DNA from: an uncultured Acetatifactor sp.
Lineage (GTDB): Bacteria; Bacillota; Clostridia; Lachnospirales; Lachnospiraceae
Length of the DNA stretch: 29,749 nucleotides
Reading direction: 5' to 3'
NCBI RefSeq assembly: GCF_910585425.1
Contig: NZ_CAJUCP010000030.1
Location: 1-29,749, forward strand
The notes below the pieces were generated by a model. That model did no database searches, was not told the DNA's origin, and worked only from the letters and a program-made list of their open reading frames with translations. The position numbers and the translations under genes were made by a program. Below, one piece after another: positions 8,074-16,893 of this stretch (position 1 is its first letter; every line of letters starts with the position of its first letter).

Positions 8074-11000
8074 AACTCTTGAAATGCCATATTGAGAATT
8101 TTGGTATACTGTCCGGATTCGACTATACGTTTCAGGAGGGACTGACAGTTATACGCGAGGCAAACGGCTTTGGCAAAAGTACCCTTGCCGCTTTTATCAA
8201 GGCCATGTTTTACGGAATGCCGCGCATAGGTGCCAGAAACATCAGAGAAAACGAGCGCAGGCGGTACGACCCCTGGCAGGGGGGGAAGTATGGCGGTTTT
8301 CTGGAATTTGAGCATCAGGGTGTCGCCTATCGCGTGACGCGATATTTTGGAAAAACGGCATCGAAAGACAGCTTTGATTTGATTGATTTGACAAATCGCC
8401 GAAAGAGTGAGAGATTTTCGGATAAGATGGGCGAAGAATTATTTCAGTTGGATGCAGACTCTTTCGCACGCAGCACCTATATGCCCCAGGCGGCGCAAAT
8501 TGATGTCTCTGCTACGACATCGATTCGCACAAAACTGAGCAATCTTGTGGATAATACGAATGACTTGAATAACTATGATACGGCCAGGGATGCCTTGCAT
8601 CAGCTTAGGAGCAAATACAAACCCTACCGTGGAAGTGGCGGCCAGATTCAAAGGCTCATGGATACCTATAATGGATTGGAAGCGCAGAAACATAAAGCGG
8701 AGACCCAAAAACCACAGATTATTGATATTTTAGATGACATAGACAGATGGGATAGGGAAAAGGCAGAGAAGACAGAAACAGTAAAGGAGTTACGCGAAAA
8801 AATCCGCATATCTTCTAGCCAGAAAGCAGTACGTGCACATAAGGAACGATTGCGCGAACTACAGCGGGATGTGCAGAAAAATCAGCAGGAGTTGGAGAAG
8901 CTTGATACGAATTATCCTGCAGGATATCCTACAACAGAAGAAATCAAGAAACAACGAAGCAATATGGAGATTTCTGCACAGTCAGCAAAACGTCTACAGA
9001 CACTAAAGCTTTCTGATGAGGATTGCGCTGTTGCTGAAAAGGAGAAAGGGCTCTTCTCGGATGTTGACAGGGTATCGGAGGAGATTAACCACTGTGAACG
9101 ACAGTGCAATGAGCTTGCAGCGGTTTCAGCCAGGTTGACGGCACAGATGCTTCCGGAGGAGCGGCAACGCCTGGACGAGCTTGGACTCCTGTTTGAAAAC
9201 GGGGTTCCCTCCGAAGAAAAGCAGCAGGAACTTCTCGGCATTGCGGATGATTTAAAAGCAAAGCGACTACATCGTGACAGTCTGATGGTGCCTGTAGAAG
9301 AACAGGAGGAGTATGACAGCCTGAAAAAGCTGTTTGGAAATGGCGCTCCAGATGAAAGTATGCTTGCTGACTGCGAGGAGAAACAGCATGACCTGGATGC
9401 CCTGAAGAAAAGCCGTGAGGGTTATTTGTTTACAGGGAAAGATCAGGCGGACTATCAGGCCTTGCAGCGTACCTTTGCATCCGGCATGCCAACGGAACAG
9501 GAAATTCAGGAAAAGCAGAAGGACTGCCGTCGAATCACAGAGCTTACTGGAAAAAAGAATGCGAAAACAGTGATTGCCCAAAAGCCAGAGACGAAAAAGT
9601 CATCGCTTTCCCCGGTTTCGGTTTCTTGTGGTCTGTTGGGTGCCGTTCTCATTGTTATTGGAATCATTTGCCTTACGGCAGACCAGCAGGTTGTCGGTAT
9701 TCTGTTGCTTGTTGGGGGATTCTTGGCTTTACTGGCATCGTTTTGGGTCTATGTCAAACAGATGATGAGTGGGCAGCAGAAAGGCCCGTCAATGATTACG
9801 GCAAGTGCTATTACGGATGAGGAAAACCAGGAACTTTATGATTTGCAGCATTCTTTGAATGACTTTTTGTATCGATTTTACCCTGATGTGGCTGAACCCG
9901 AAAATAGACTTGTCCAGTTGCTGATTGATACAAAACGATTTGCGGAACTGAAAGACAAAAAGGAAGCCTGTGAGGATAAAGTACAGCGCATTGACCAGGA
10001 GATAGGAGAAAAGTATCGCGGGATTCGAGCTGTTCTGGATACATATTATCCTGGCAGACCTTATGCAGAAGATTGTGTGAAAGAACTTCGGGAGTCCTGC
10101 CGTAGGTATCGGACGCTGAAAGCCCGGGTTGAAGAAGTAAGCGCAGAACGAGAAAAGCTTTCAGAGCAGATTACGTCTTATCGGAGGCAGCTTACAAATG
10201 AACTCCAATGTTATTATCCATCCGTTCTGCAGGCAGATCTTCGCCAAGGCATACAAACTCTGATAACAGATGCGACTGCCTATGAAGAACTACGTGATAA
10301 GCAGCAGGCTATGCAGCGTGATAATGCGAATTTTAATATGCGCGCTAGGGAACTGAACGGAGAAATCCAAAATACACTCGTGAAGTATGAGGCCTATGAT
10401 TCCCAGGTAGAACCAAATCTTTGCTTGCAGAAATTGCGTAAAAGATTTGAAGCCTATAAAGAAGCAACAGACCATGCAGAGTATTATGCCCAGGCCTATG
10501 ATGAAGCTTTGCAGCAAAAGCAAGAGGCAGATATAGCTGTCCAGGCATTTGTTCAAAAATACCGGCTTTCGGGTGCTTCTGCGCAGGAGATGATTGAGCA
10601 GGCGGCAGATGCTCTTCACAGGCGGGCCGGTTGTCAGAAGAATTTGGAGGAGGCGAGTGAGAAACTGAAACGGTTTCTTTCCGAGAATCCGGATATCGAA
10701 CAACAGTTCTCAGAGGAAATCCCTGATTATCCCGAACTGGAGGTTCTGCAAAGATTGGAAAAAACGACGCAAGAGCAGATTGAAGGGATTGAATCGAAGT
10801 TACGTAGATTCCGACAGGACAGAGATAGTTTGCGCCGGAGTGTGGAGCGGATTCCTGAGTGGGATGATCAAATGGCGTATATATCTGAAGAGCGTCAGGA
10901 GGCAGAAAAGAAATGCAGCCTGCTCGATCAGACAATGGAGCTATTGAGTCAGGCGAAGGATAATCTTGCAAACAGCTATGTTGGCAAGGTGGAGCGTGGA

Positions 11001-11432
11001 TTTGAAAGCTATGCGTCTTCTTTTTTGGAAGGTGAACTTGGGCATGCCATGATAGATAAGGATTTGAAACTCTATGTTGATGAGCAGGGAGCTGCTCGGG
11101 AAGTCGGTTGTTTTAGTGCGGGTATGGCTGACAGTATTATGATTTGTATGCGGCTGGCTTTAATTGATGCTTTATTTACAAAAGAGAAGCCGTTCCTGAT
11201 TCTTGACGATCCATTTGTTAATTTGGATGATGAGCATACAGGACGTGCTCTGAAGCTGCTGGAAGAAATTACAAGACAGTATCAAGTTATTTATCTGGTA
11301 TGTAATAGTGGCAGATCCCCAGAAGTAATGGGAAAAGCAGGAGCGGATAGAGCATATGGAGGTAAAGTCCTCTATGGTGGGGATACCCTGACTGGCAGGG
11401 TAGGGAGGAATTCTAAAAATAATAATTTGTAA
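8070..11432 (+). CDS. Rad50/SbcC-type (YhaN-like) ATPase with central membrane hairpin
   Basis: 1120 residues. The N-terminal ATPase half has Walker A ANGFGKST (31-38). The C-terminal half has a degenerate signature FSAG (about 1015) and Walker B FLILDDP (about 1042-1048) with an NLDD D-loop. Between them lie two long coiled-coil arms, about 170-510 and 590-980. At the exact middle sit two hydrophobic helices, about 517-536 and 540-562, separated by a short TADQQ turn. No CxxC zinc hook was found, so the apex of the coiled coil appears to be membrane-anchored; B. subtilis YhaN is a comparable relative. The usual H-loop His is missing: VIYLVCN aligns where YhaN/SbcC proteins have a His. The start overlaps the nuclease gene by four bases. 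Confidence 0.88.
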   Translation: MKLLKCHIENFGILSGFDYTFQEGLTVIREANGFGKSTLAAFIKAMFYGMPRIGARNIRENERRRYDPWQGGKYGGFLEFEHQGVAYRVTRYFGKTASKDSFDLIDLTNRRKSERFSDKMGEELFQLDADSFARSTYMPQAAQIDVSATTSIRTKLSNLVDNTNDLNNYDTARDALHQLRSKYKPYRGSGGQIQRLMDTYNGLEAQKHKAETQKPQIIDILDDIDRWDREKAEKTETVKELREKIRISSSQKAVRAHKERLRELQRDVQKNQQELEKLDTNYPAGYPTTEEIKKQRSNMEISAQSAKRLQTLKLSDEDCAVAEKEKGLFSDVDRVSEEINHCERQCNELAAVSARLTAQMLPEERQRLDELGLLFENGVPSEEKQQELLGIADDLKAKRLHRDSLMVPVEEQEEYDSLKKLFGNGAPDESMLADCEEKQHDLDALKKSREGYLFTGKDQADYQALQRTFASGMPTEQEIQEKQKDCRRITELTGKKNAKTVIAQKPETKKSSLSPVSVSCGLLGAVLIVIGIICLTADQQVVGILLLVGGFLALLASFWVYVKQMMSGQQKGPSMITASAITDEENQELYDLQHSLNDFLYRFYPDVAEPENRLVQLLIDTKRFAELKDKKEACEDKVQRIDQEIGEKYRGIRAVLDTYYPGRPYAEDCVKELRESCRRYRTLKARVEEVSAEREKLSEQITSYRRQLTNELQCYYPSVLQADLRQGIQTLITDATAYEELRDKQQAMQRDNANFNMRARELNGEIQNTLVKYEAYDSQVEPNLCLQKLRKRFEAYKEATDHAEYYAQAYDEALQQKQEADIAVQAFVQKYRLSGASAQEMIEQAADALHRRAGCQKNLEEASEKLKRFLSENPDIEQQFSEEIPDYPELEVLQRLEKTTQEQIEGIESKLRRFRQDRDSLRRSVERIPEWDDQMAYISEERQEAEKKCSLLDQTMELLSQAKDNLANSYVGKVERGFESYASSFLEGELGHAMIDKDLKLYVDEQGAAREVGCFSAGMADSIMICMRLALIDALFTKEKPFLILDDPFVNLDDEHTGRALKLLEEITRQYQVIYLVCNSGRSPEVMGKAGADRAYGGKVLYGGDTLTGRVGRNSKNNNL

Positions 11433-11455
11433 TGTTACAGGATGTCAGCTATACT
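11427..11455 (+). promoter_or_regulatory. Promoter of the MFS-GH2 fusion gene
   Basis: TTGTAA (11427-11432), 17 bases, TATACT (11450-11455). The -35 box overlaps the stop codon of the Rad50-like gene, so the AT-rich operon ends directly against a new transcription unit. Confidence 0.55.
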
Positions 11456-11499
11456 GGATACAAAAGTAGGGTTGGCTGTGCTTTCGGGAAGCAGACAGA

Positions 11500-14400
11500 A
11501 TGGGGGAAAAGATAGCTGTGGAAATCTGGCAGGAATCGGATGGGGATAAGCATATGGATTCGAGCGAAAGGGTTGTGCGAAAAAAGCTCCATGGGAAATT
11601 CTGGGCGGCGCTGTCCATCTTCAGCCTCATGGGGCAGGTGGCCTGGGTGGTGGAGAACATGTATTTCAATGTCTTCATCTATAAGATGTTCCACGCCTCG
11701 GCGGCGGACATCTCCCTGATGGTGGGGGCCAGCTCCGTGGCGGCCACGGTGACCACCATTCTGGTGGGGGCTTTCACGGACTATGTGGGAAAGCGCAAGG
11801 TCTTTATCTGCGGGGGATATCTGGCCTGGGGCCTGTCCATCCTGGCCTTCGCGCTTCTGCGGGTGGATTTCCTGACGCCTCTGGCGGGGAGCGCCCTGGG
11901 GGCGGCGTCTTTGGGCATCACGCTGGTGATCGTGCTGGACTGCGTGATGACCTTCCTGGGCTCATCGGCCAACGATGCCTGCTTCAACGCCTGGATGACG
12001 GACTGGGGCGATGGCGGCAACAGAGGGAAGATAGAGGGCGTCAATTCCATGATGCCTTTGGTGGCCATTCTGGTGGTGTTCGGCGGGTTCTCCGCCTTCG
12101 ACCTGGACAGGGCGGAGAGCTGGACGGCCATCTACCTGATTGTGGGCGCTGCCGTGATGCTGATTGGAGGGCTGGGGTTCTTTCTGATTGAGGAAAAGCA
12201 GGGGATAAAGCCGCAGACGAAGCGGGTGGCGGAACAGCAGACAGAGCCAGGACCGCATGCTGAGCCCAAGGCAAAGCAGCAGGCAAGGCGGGGAGGAAGG
12301 CCAGGGGAGGAGCGGGCCAGCTACTGGGGGAATGTCTCCTACAGCTTCCGCCTGTCCGTTCTGCGGGAGAATCCGCTGCTGTACGCGGTGATAGGGGCTT
12401 TCGCTGTGTTCGGCATCTCCATCAATATCTTCATGCCATACTTGATACTGTATTATGAAAAGACATTAGGCATGACTAACTATGTGATGATCATGGCTCC
12501 AGCCATTGTGCTGGCGGCCGTGGCCACGGCGTTTTATGGGAGGCTCTATGACCTGCTGGGGTTCCGGCCTTCGGTGGTGCCCTCCATATTGCTCCTGATG
12601 GCGGGATATGTGCTGCTGTATTTCGGGCGGGCTACGGGAATCGTCTTTATCGGTTCCCTTTTGATGATGACAGGGTATCTGACGGGCATGGCGGTGTTCG
12701 GGGCCATGATCCGGAGCAACATTCCGGAGCAGAGGGCGGGCCAGTTCCAGGGCATCCGGATCATCGGGCAGGTGCTGATACCGGGTATCCTGGGGCCTGC
12801 CATCGGGGCTTTCGTGCTGCGGGATGCGGACAAAATCGTGAACTCGGACGGAACGGAGTCTTTTCTGCCCAATCAGAATATCTACCTGGCTGCGTTTCTG
12901 GCGGCGGCAGCTACTTTAGTGGTACTGGGGCTGATTTTCCGGATGATGCGCAGGGGGCGCCACAGGCTGGTGAGCCGGTGCGGGGAGCGGATTCTGGGGG
13001 AAATGCTGGATTTGCCGGAGGCCGGTGCGACAATAGAGAGCCATGAGGAGCCGGAAGCTGCCGTGTGGGGTCTGCCAGAGGTCGGGACAGCAAGGGAAAG
13101 CACCAAAGAGCTGGAAGATATCGTGCAGAGAAATCTGGAGGTCAATGCGTCCGGAGAGAGCCATGAGGAGCCGGAAGCTGTCGTGCCGGGTCTGTCGGAG
13201 GTCGGGACAGCAAGAGAAAGCCCCAAAGAGCCGGAAGATATCGTGCAGAGAAATCTGAAGGTCAGTGCGCCCAGGGAGAGCCAGGAGGAGCCGGAAGTTG
13301 CCATGCCGAGTCTGTCGGAGCACAAGACAGCAAGGGAGGGCAAGGAGAATCAGGAAGCATCCATACCGGACAGGGGAACCGTCCGGGCCATGGCAGTCCG
13401 GGAGCCAGCCTGCGTCTGGGATGCCTACCCCCGTCCCCAGATGCGCAGGGAAAAGTGGCTCAGCCTCAACGGAAAATGGCAACTGAACGGCCGGGAGATT
13501 CTGGTGCCGTTTCCGCCCCAGGCGCTGCTGTCCGGATACAGGGGGCGCGTGGGCACAAAGCTGGAGTATGCCAGGAGCTTCACATTGCCGGCGGGTTTCC
13601 AATCCGGAAAGGAGAAAGGCGGGCGCATCCTGCTGCATTTCGGAGCGGTGGATCAGGTGGCGGAGGTTTTCCTGAACGGGCGATTCGTGGGCAGGCATGA
13701 GGGCGGCTATCTGCCTTTTTGGTTCGATGTGACGGAATATCTGGCAGACAGTGAGAAGGGGGAGAACCTGCTGTGCGTCAAGGCGGAGGACACCCTGTCC
13801 GCGCTGTATCCCTACGGAAAGCAGCGGAAAGCCCGGGGCGGCATGTGGTACACCCCTGTAAGCGGCATCTGGCAGAGCGTGTGGCTGGAGCCTGTGCCGG
13901 ACAGCTATATCGAAAGGCTGGACGTGGCGGCGGACACCCGGAAGGTGCGGATAACGGCGGTTCGGGGCGGAGGGGAGCCCACGGAGGAAACAGCAGAAAA
14001 ATCGCCCTATGCTGAAAGGGAATCGGCTGCTGCTGGCGATGGCCCGACAGCGGCAGAGGAAAGCCTGCGAAGCGATAAGGGGACAGCGGCCAGCGGGCGC
14101 AGGACAGACGCAGCCAGCGCCAATGACGCAGGAAAAGCAGGCCTGTCCGTTACCATAAAGCTCCATGACGGCAGCCTCCATACGGTGCATGGGCAGAGAG
14201 ACACGGTGGAAATCGACCTCTCCCGAATCCCTCTGGCGGACGGAACCTGCTATCAGCCCATACTGTGGACGACAGAACATCCTTATCTATACGAAATAGC
14301 GGTAGAGCTGGGAGAGGACAAAGTATCCTCCTATTTCGGCCTCAGGACCATTGCCGTGGAGCAGCATGACGGCATCCCGAAGGTCTGCCTGAACGGAGAG

Positions 14401-15282
14401 CCCGTTTTCCTCCATGGCGTCCTGGATCAGGGATATTTCTGTGACGGAATCTATCTGCCTGCGGAAGCAGAGGAGTATGAGCGGGACATCCTGCGCATGA
14501 AGGAGCTGGGCCTGAACCTGCTGCGCAAGCACATCAAGATCGAGCCGGAATGCTTCTATTATTACTGCGATGTCCACGGCATGCTGGTGATGCAGGACAT
14601 GGTGAACAGCGGCCGCTATTCCTGGATTGGGGACACCGCTCTGCCCACCATCGGGCTGTACCTGAAAGGCTCCGGCAGACTGGGCAGCAGGCGGCGCAAG
14701 GACTTTTTCCGCAGGCATATGGCGGACACCATCAGGCATCTGTACAGCCACCCCAGCGTCATCGCCTACACCATCTTCAATGAGGGCTGGGGGCAGTTCG
14801 ACAGCGATGCCATGTACCGGGAGGCGAAGGGACTGGACGGCACCAGGCTCTACGATGCCGCATCGGGGTGGTTCCCGGGGAAGGAGAGCGATTTCCACAG
14901 CCAGCATATCTATTTTAAGCGCCTGTCTGTCCCGGAATCGCCTGACAGGCCTGTGCTGGTGTCGGAGTGCGGCGGCTATTCCTACCGGGTGCCGGGACAT
15001 TTCTACGCGAAATACGCCAGCTTCGGCTACGGCGAATGCGCGGACGGCGCTGCGCTTACGGGGCGGATACGGGAACTATACAGGGAGACCATCCTCCCGG
15101 CGGTTCAAAGGGGGCTCTGCGGCTGCATCTACACCCAGCTTTCCGATGTGGAGGATGAGGTCAACGGCCTGTACACCTATGACAGGAAGGTCTGCAAGGT
15201 GGACAGGAAAGCCATGCGGGACATCGGGCGGAAGCTGGACGCGGCGGTTGGACGGAAAGCCGGGCAGCAGGCTGATTCATGA
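11500..15282 (+). CDS. Fusion of an MFS transporter and a family 2 glycoside hydrolase
   Basis: 1260 residues in one frame. Residues about 35-490 form an MFS transporter with roughly 12 membrane helices. Its first half is followed by the hydrophilic loop 231-274 and a second six-helix half. Residues about 495-640 are a hydrophilic, repetitive linker made of a 40-residue tandem repeat. Residues about 641-1255 are a GH2 enzyme: sugar-binding jelly roll, immunoglobulin-like sandwich and TIM barrel. The acid/base is Glu1095 in IFNEGWGQ and the nucleophile is Glu1156 in LVSECGGY. GH2 enzymes include beta-galactosidases, beta-glucuronidases and beta-mannosidases; the specificity cannot be read. With an even number of helices, the hydrolase would face the cytoplasm and cleave the imported glycoside at the exit. 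The sandwich region has a further Ala/Gly/Glu-rich insertion at about 824-880. An alternative start at 11554 (MDSSERV) is equally plausible. No terminator was seen after it. Confidence 0.88.
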   Translation: MGEKIAVEIWQESDGDKHMDSSERVVRKKLHGKFWAALSIFSLMGQVAWVVENMYFNVFIYKMFHASAADISLMVGASSVAATVTTILVGAFTDYVGKRKVFICGGYLAWGLSILAFALLRVDFLTPLAGSALGAASLGITLVIVLDCVMTFLGSSANDACFNAWMTDWGDGGNRGKIEGVNSMMPLVAILVVFGGFSAFDLDRAESWTAIYLIVGAAVMLIGGLGFFLIEEKQGIKPQTKRVAEQQTEPGPHAEPKAKQQARRGGRPGEERASYWGNVSYSFRLSVLRENPLLYAVIGAFAVFGISINIFMPYLILYYEKTLGMTNYVMIMAPAIVLAAVATAFYGRLYDLLGFRPSVVPSILLLMAGYVLLYFGRATGIVFIGSLLMMTGYLTGMAVFGAMIRSNIPEQRAGQFQGIRIIGQVLIPGILGPAIGAFVLRDADKIVNSDGTESFLPNQNIYLAAFLAAAATLVVLGLIFRMMRRGRHRLVSRCGERILGEMLDLPEAGATIESHEEPEAAVWGLPEVGTARESTKELEDIVQRNLEVNASGESHEEPEAVVPGLSEVGTARESPKEPEDIVQRNLKVSAPRESQEEPEVAMPSLSEHKTAREGKENQEASIPDRGTVRAMAVREPACVWDAYPRPQMRREKWLSLNGKWQLNGREILVPFPPQALLSGYRGRVGTKLEYARSFTLPAGFQSGKEKGGRILLHFGAVDQVAEVFLNGRFVGRHEGGYLPFWFDVTEYLADSEKGENLLCVKAEDTLSALYPYGKQRKARGGMWYTPVSGIWQSVWLEPVPDSYIERLDVAADTRKVRITAVRGGGEPTEETAEKSPYAERESAAAGDGPTAAEESLRSDKGTAASGRRTDAASANDAGKAGLSVTIKLHDGSLHTVHGQRDTVEIDLSRIPLADGTCYQPILWTTEHPYLYEIAVELGEDKVSSYFGLRTIAVEQHDGIPKVCLNGEPVFLHGVLDQGYFCDGIYLPAEAEEYERDILRMKELGLNLLRKHIKIEPECFYYYCDVHGMLVMQDMVNSGRYSWIGDTALPTIGLYLKGSGRLGSRRRKDFFRRHMADTIRHLYSHPSVIAYTIFNEGWGQFDSDAMYREAKGLDGTRLYDAASGWFPGKESDFHSQHIYFKRLSVPESPDRPVLVSECGGYSYRVPGHFYAKYASFGYGECADGAALTGRIRELYRETILPAVQRGLCGCIYTQLSDVEDEVNGLYTYDRKVCKVDRKAMRDIGRKLDAAVGRKAGQQADS
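13021..13350 (+). repeat. 120-bp in-frame tandem repeat in the MFS-GH2 linker
   Basis: Two full copies (13021-13140, 13141-13260) and a partial, more diverged third (13261 to about 13350) have a period of exactly 120 bases. Shared blocks include GAGAGCCATGAGGAGCCGGA and GAAGATATCGTGCAGAGAAA. Each copy encodes 40 residues with ESHEEPE and EDIVQRNL. Spacing is a multiple of three, so copy-number changes would keep the frame. Confidence 0.9.
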
Positions 15283-15383
15283 TTGGGCGGACATATAGCG
15301 AGACGCAAAACATTGCAGCTTACGGGAGAGCTGCGCCTGGCCGCGGGAACTTTGACCAGAACTTTGACTCTCAAAGGAATCTG

Positions 15384-15412
15384 TTGCAGGAGGGTCGGCT
15401 TTGTGCTATCAT
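15384..15412 (+). promoter_or_regulatory. Promoter upstream of the Nudix gene
   Basis: TTGCAG (15384-15389), 17 bases, TATCAT (15407-15412). It drives a leader of about 170 bases. The 303-base gap 15283-15585 otherwise has no gene. Confidence 0.5.
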
Positions 15413-15456
15413 GTTAGGCGGACAGAGACAGCCGATTTACAGATCAGGAACGGCGT

Positions 15457-15491
15457 CTGCCTTGCGGCAGGGAAATTGGGCGGCAAGGCAG
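15457..15491 (+). repeat. 9-bp inverted repeat in the Nudix leader
   Basis: CTGCCTTGC (15457-15465) and GCAAGGCAG (15483-15491) are perfect inverted copies with a 17-base loop, between the promoter and the Nudix start codon. No T-run follows. It could be an operator or an mRNA structure. Confidence 0.45.
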
Positions 15492-15585
15492 CGCTTCGGA
15501 AATAAGGCAGGATTGCTTAAACATCGTCCGGGGACTATAGGACCGGAATCGACGCCTTGGAGGCACTCATCAGGAGGTTAGGGAA

Positions 15586-16248
15586 ATGGATAAGAACATG
15601 GACAGCAATGAAAGAGAAAGCATGGCATCGGAAAATTCCGATGATGCGGCTGCAGAAGCGGCGGATACACGGGAAAATCTGGCCTGGGAGGAAATCAGCA
15701 CGGAGCATATCGTACAGGATGAATGGATTGACTTCAGGCGCTCTGATTACCGCTTCCCGGACGGAAAGGTCTTCGGGCCTTTTTACAGCTATAGCCGCCG
15801 GGACTACTGTATCATCGTGGCATCGGACGAAGAGGGGAACTATCTCTGCGTCAGGCAGTTCCGCCAGGGCATCAGGCAGGTGACCACGGAATTCCCCGCA
15901 GGCGGCATCGAACGCAAGGACGGCAGACAGTACGGCACAGGGCATGGCCCCGACGTGGCGGAGGACGCGCTGGAGGCGGCCAGGCGGGAGCTGCTGGAGG
16001 AGACCGGCTATGAATCAGACGAATGGAGATTTCTGTGCGCCATCCCCTCCAACGCCACCATAGCGGACAACTACGCCTATATCTTCATGGCAGAGAACTG
16101 CCGCAGGGCGGGGGCACAGCACCTGGACGAGACCGAATTCCTGGGCGTCAGGAGATATTCCGCCTCTGAAATCCAGGAAATGATTGATAAGGGCCAGTTC
16201 CAGCAGGCCATCCACATCCTGGCGTGGCTGCTTGCACAGAGGGGATAG
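15586..16248 (+). CDS. Nudix hydrolase, ADP-ribose pyrophosphatase-like
   Basis: 220 residues. AGGAGG at about 15573 sets the ATG at 15586. The Nudix core is clear: EFPAGGIE (102-109) and EDALEAARRELLEETGY (126-142), with metal-binding Arg134-Glu135 and Glu138-Glu139. These enzymes hydrolyse nucleoside diphosphates linked to another moiety, such as ADP-ribose, using Mg2+. Two features are odd. There is a disordered acidic extension of about 30 residues at the N-terminus. There is also an extra segment of about 15 residues (KDGRQYGTGHGPDVA) between GGIE and the Nudix helix, exactly where the loop of the Nudix box is normally short. The next gene begins six bases after the stop, so both are likely cotranscribed. 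Confidence 0.85.
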   Translation: MDKNMDSNERESMASENSDDAAAEAADTRENLAWEEISTEHIVQDEWIDFRRSDYRFPDGKVFGPFYSYSRRDYCIIVASDEEGNYLCVRQFRQGIRQVTTEFPAGGIERKDGRQYGTGHGPDVAEDALEAARRELLEETGYESDEWRFLCAIPSNATIADNYAYIFMAENCRRAGAQHLDETEFLGVRRYSASEIQEMIDKGQFQQAIHILAWLLAQRG

Positions 16249-16254
16249 GGACAG

Positions 16255-16872
16255 ATGTTTCACAGGAGGATCCTGCCCGCAGAGGAAGAGCTGAGGGACA
16301 TGTTCTTATTACTGGCGTTCGCGGCGGTCTGGTACGGCGCGCTGTTCCATGGCCTGGGGAGCGGGGCGACGAGCGGAGCCAACGCTGCCGTATTTCTGCT
16401 GAGCGGGGCGCTGCCGCTGTACGTGGCGTACATAAAAGGCCGGGCGGCCCTGCGCTGCCGGAAGAAGCGGCGGGAGGCCATTGCCAAAGGGAGACGCTGC
16501 CGTGGCATCATCAGGCGCATCGAGTCGGAGAGGGTTCCCTTCAGGGGCCGCCATGGACATGTCTATTATCGGAAAAGGTATTATCTGGTCATTGAGAAGA
16601 TAGAAGAGGGCTTTCAATGCGGCACAGAGATAAAGACCGGCGCCTACCGGGTCCCCGTGCATCTCTACCTGAAATCCCCCGAGGTGCAGCTCTATTCAGG
16701 CCCCTCCGGCTGGAATTGGTACGTGGAGGGGCTGCAGTGCGGCATGTTCCGGCAGAACCCCGGTGTATTTAAAACGGATGATGCGGATGGGGACACCTAT
16801 GTGGGAGATGCCCTGTTCCAGATTCTTTTCATCGCCATACTGCTGCTTACGCTGCTGCGGATCGTCCTGTAG
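16255..16872 (+). CDS. Uncharacterised membrane protein
   Basis: 205 residues, not recognised. Hydrophobic stretches occur at about 16-33 and 42-60, with a further one at the C-terminus (about 187-205). Between them lies a basic segment (KGRAALRCRKKRREAIAKGR) and a soluble beta-rich domain of about 110 residues with several Tyr and Trp. A GGGGATAGGGACAG sequence before the ATG can serve as RBS. Its position six bases after the Nudix stop suggests one operon. The C-terminus faces the convergent XRE gene; a weak GGGAAGG/CCTTTCCC pairing near 16879-16907 could help to end both transcripts. Confidence 0.7.
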   Translation: MFHRRILPAEEELRDMFLLLAFAAVWYGALFHGLGSGATSGANAAVFLLSGALPLYVAYIKGRAALRCRKKRREAIAKGRRCRGIIRRIESERVPFRGRHGHVYYRKRYYLVIEKIEEGFQCGTEIKTGAYRVPVHLYLKSPEVQLYSGPSGWNWYVEGLQCGMFRQNPGVFKTDDADGDTYVGDALFQILFIAILLLTLLRIVL

Positions 16873-16893
16873 CCGGAGGGAAGGGCTTCTCTT

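Noticed and set aside
11384..11402. Terminator of the Rad50-like gene
   Set aside because: TACCCTG-ACTGG-CAGGGTA is a perfect stem but lies inside the coding region and has no T-run after it.
13021..13350. CRISPR-like array
   Set aside because: The units are 120 bases without unique spacers, lie in frame in a protein and encode repeated residues.
12916..14280. 454-codon minus-strand frame across the fusion linker and GH2 start
   Set aside because: Antisense of the repeat and GH2 domain. Repeats in it only mirror the 120-bp repeat; no domain or RBS.
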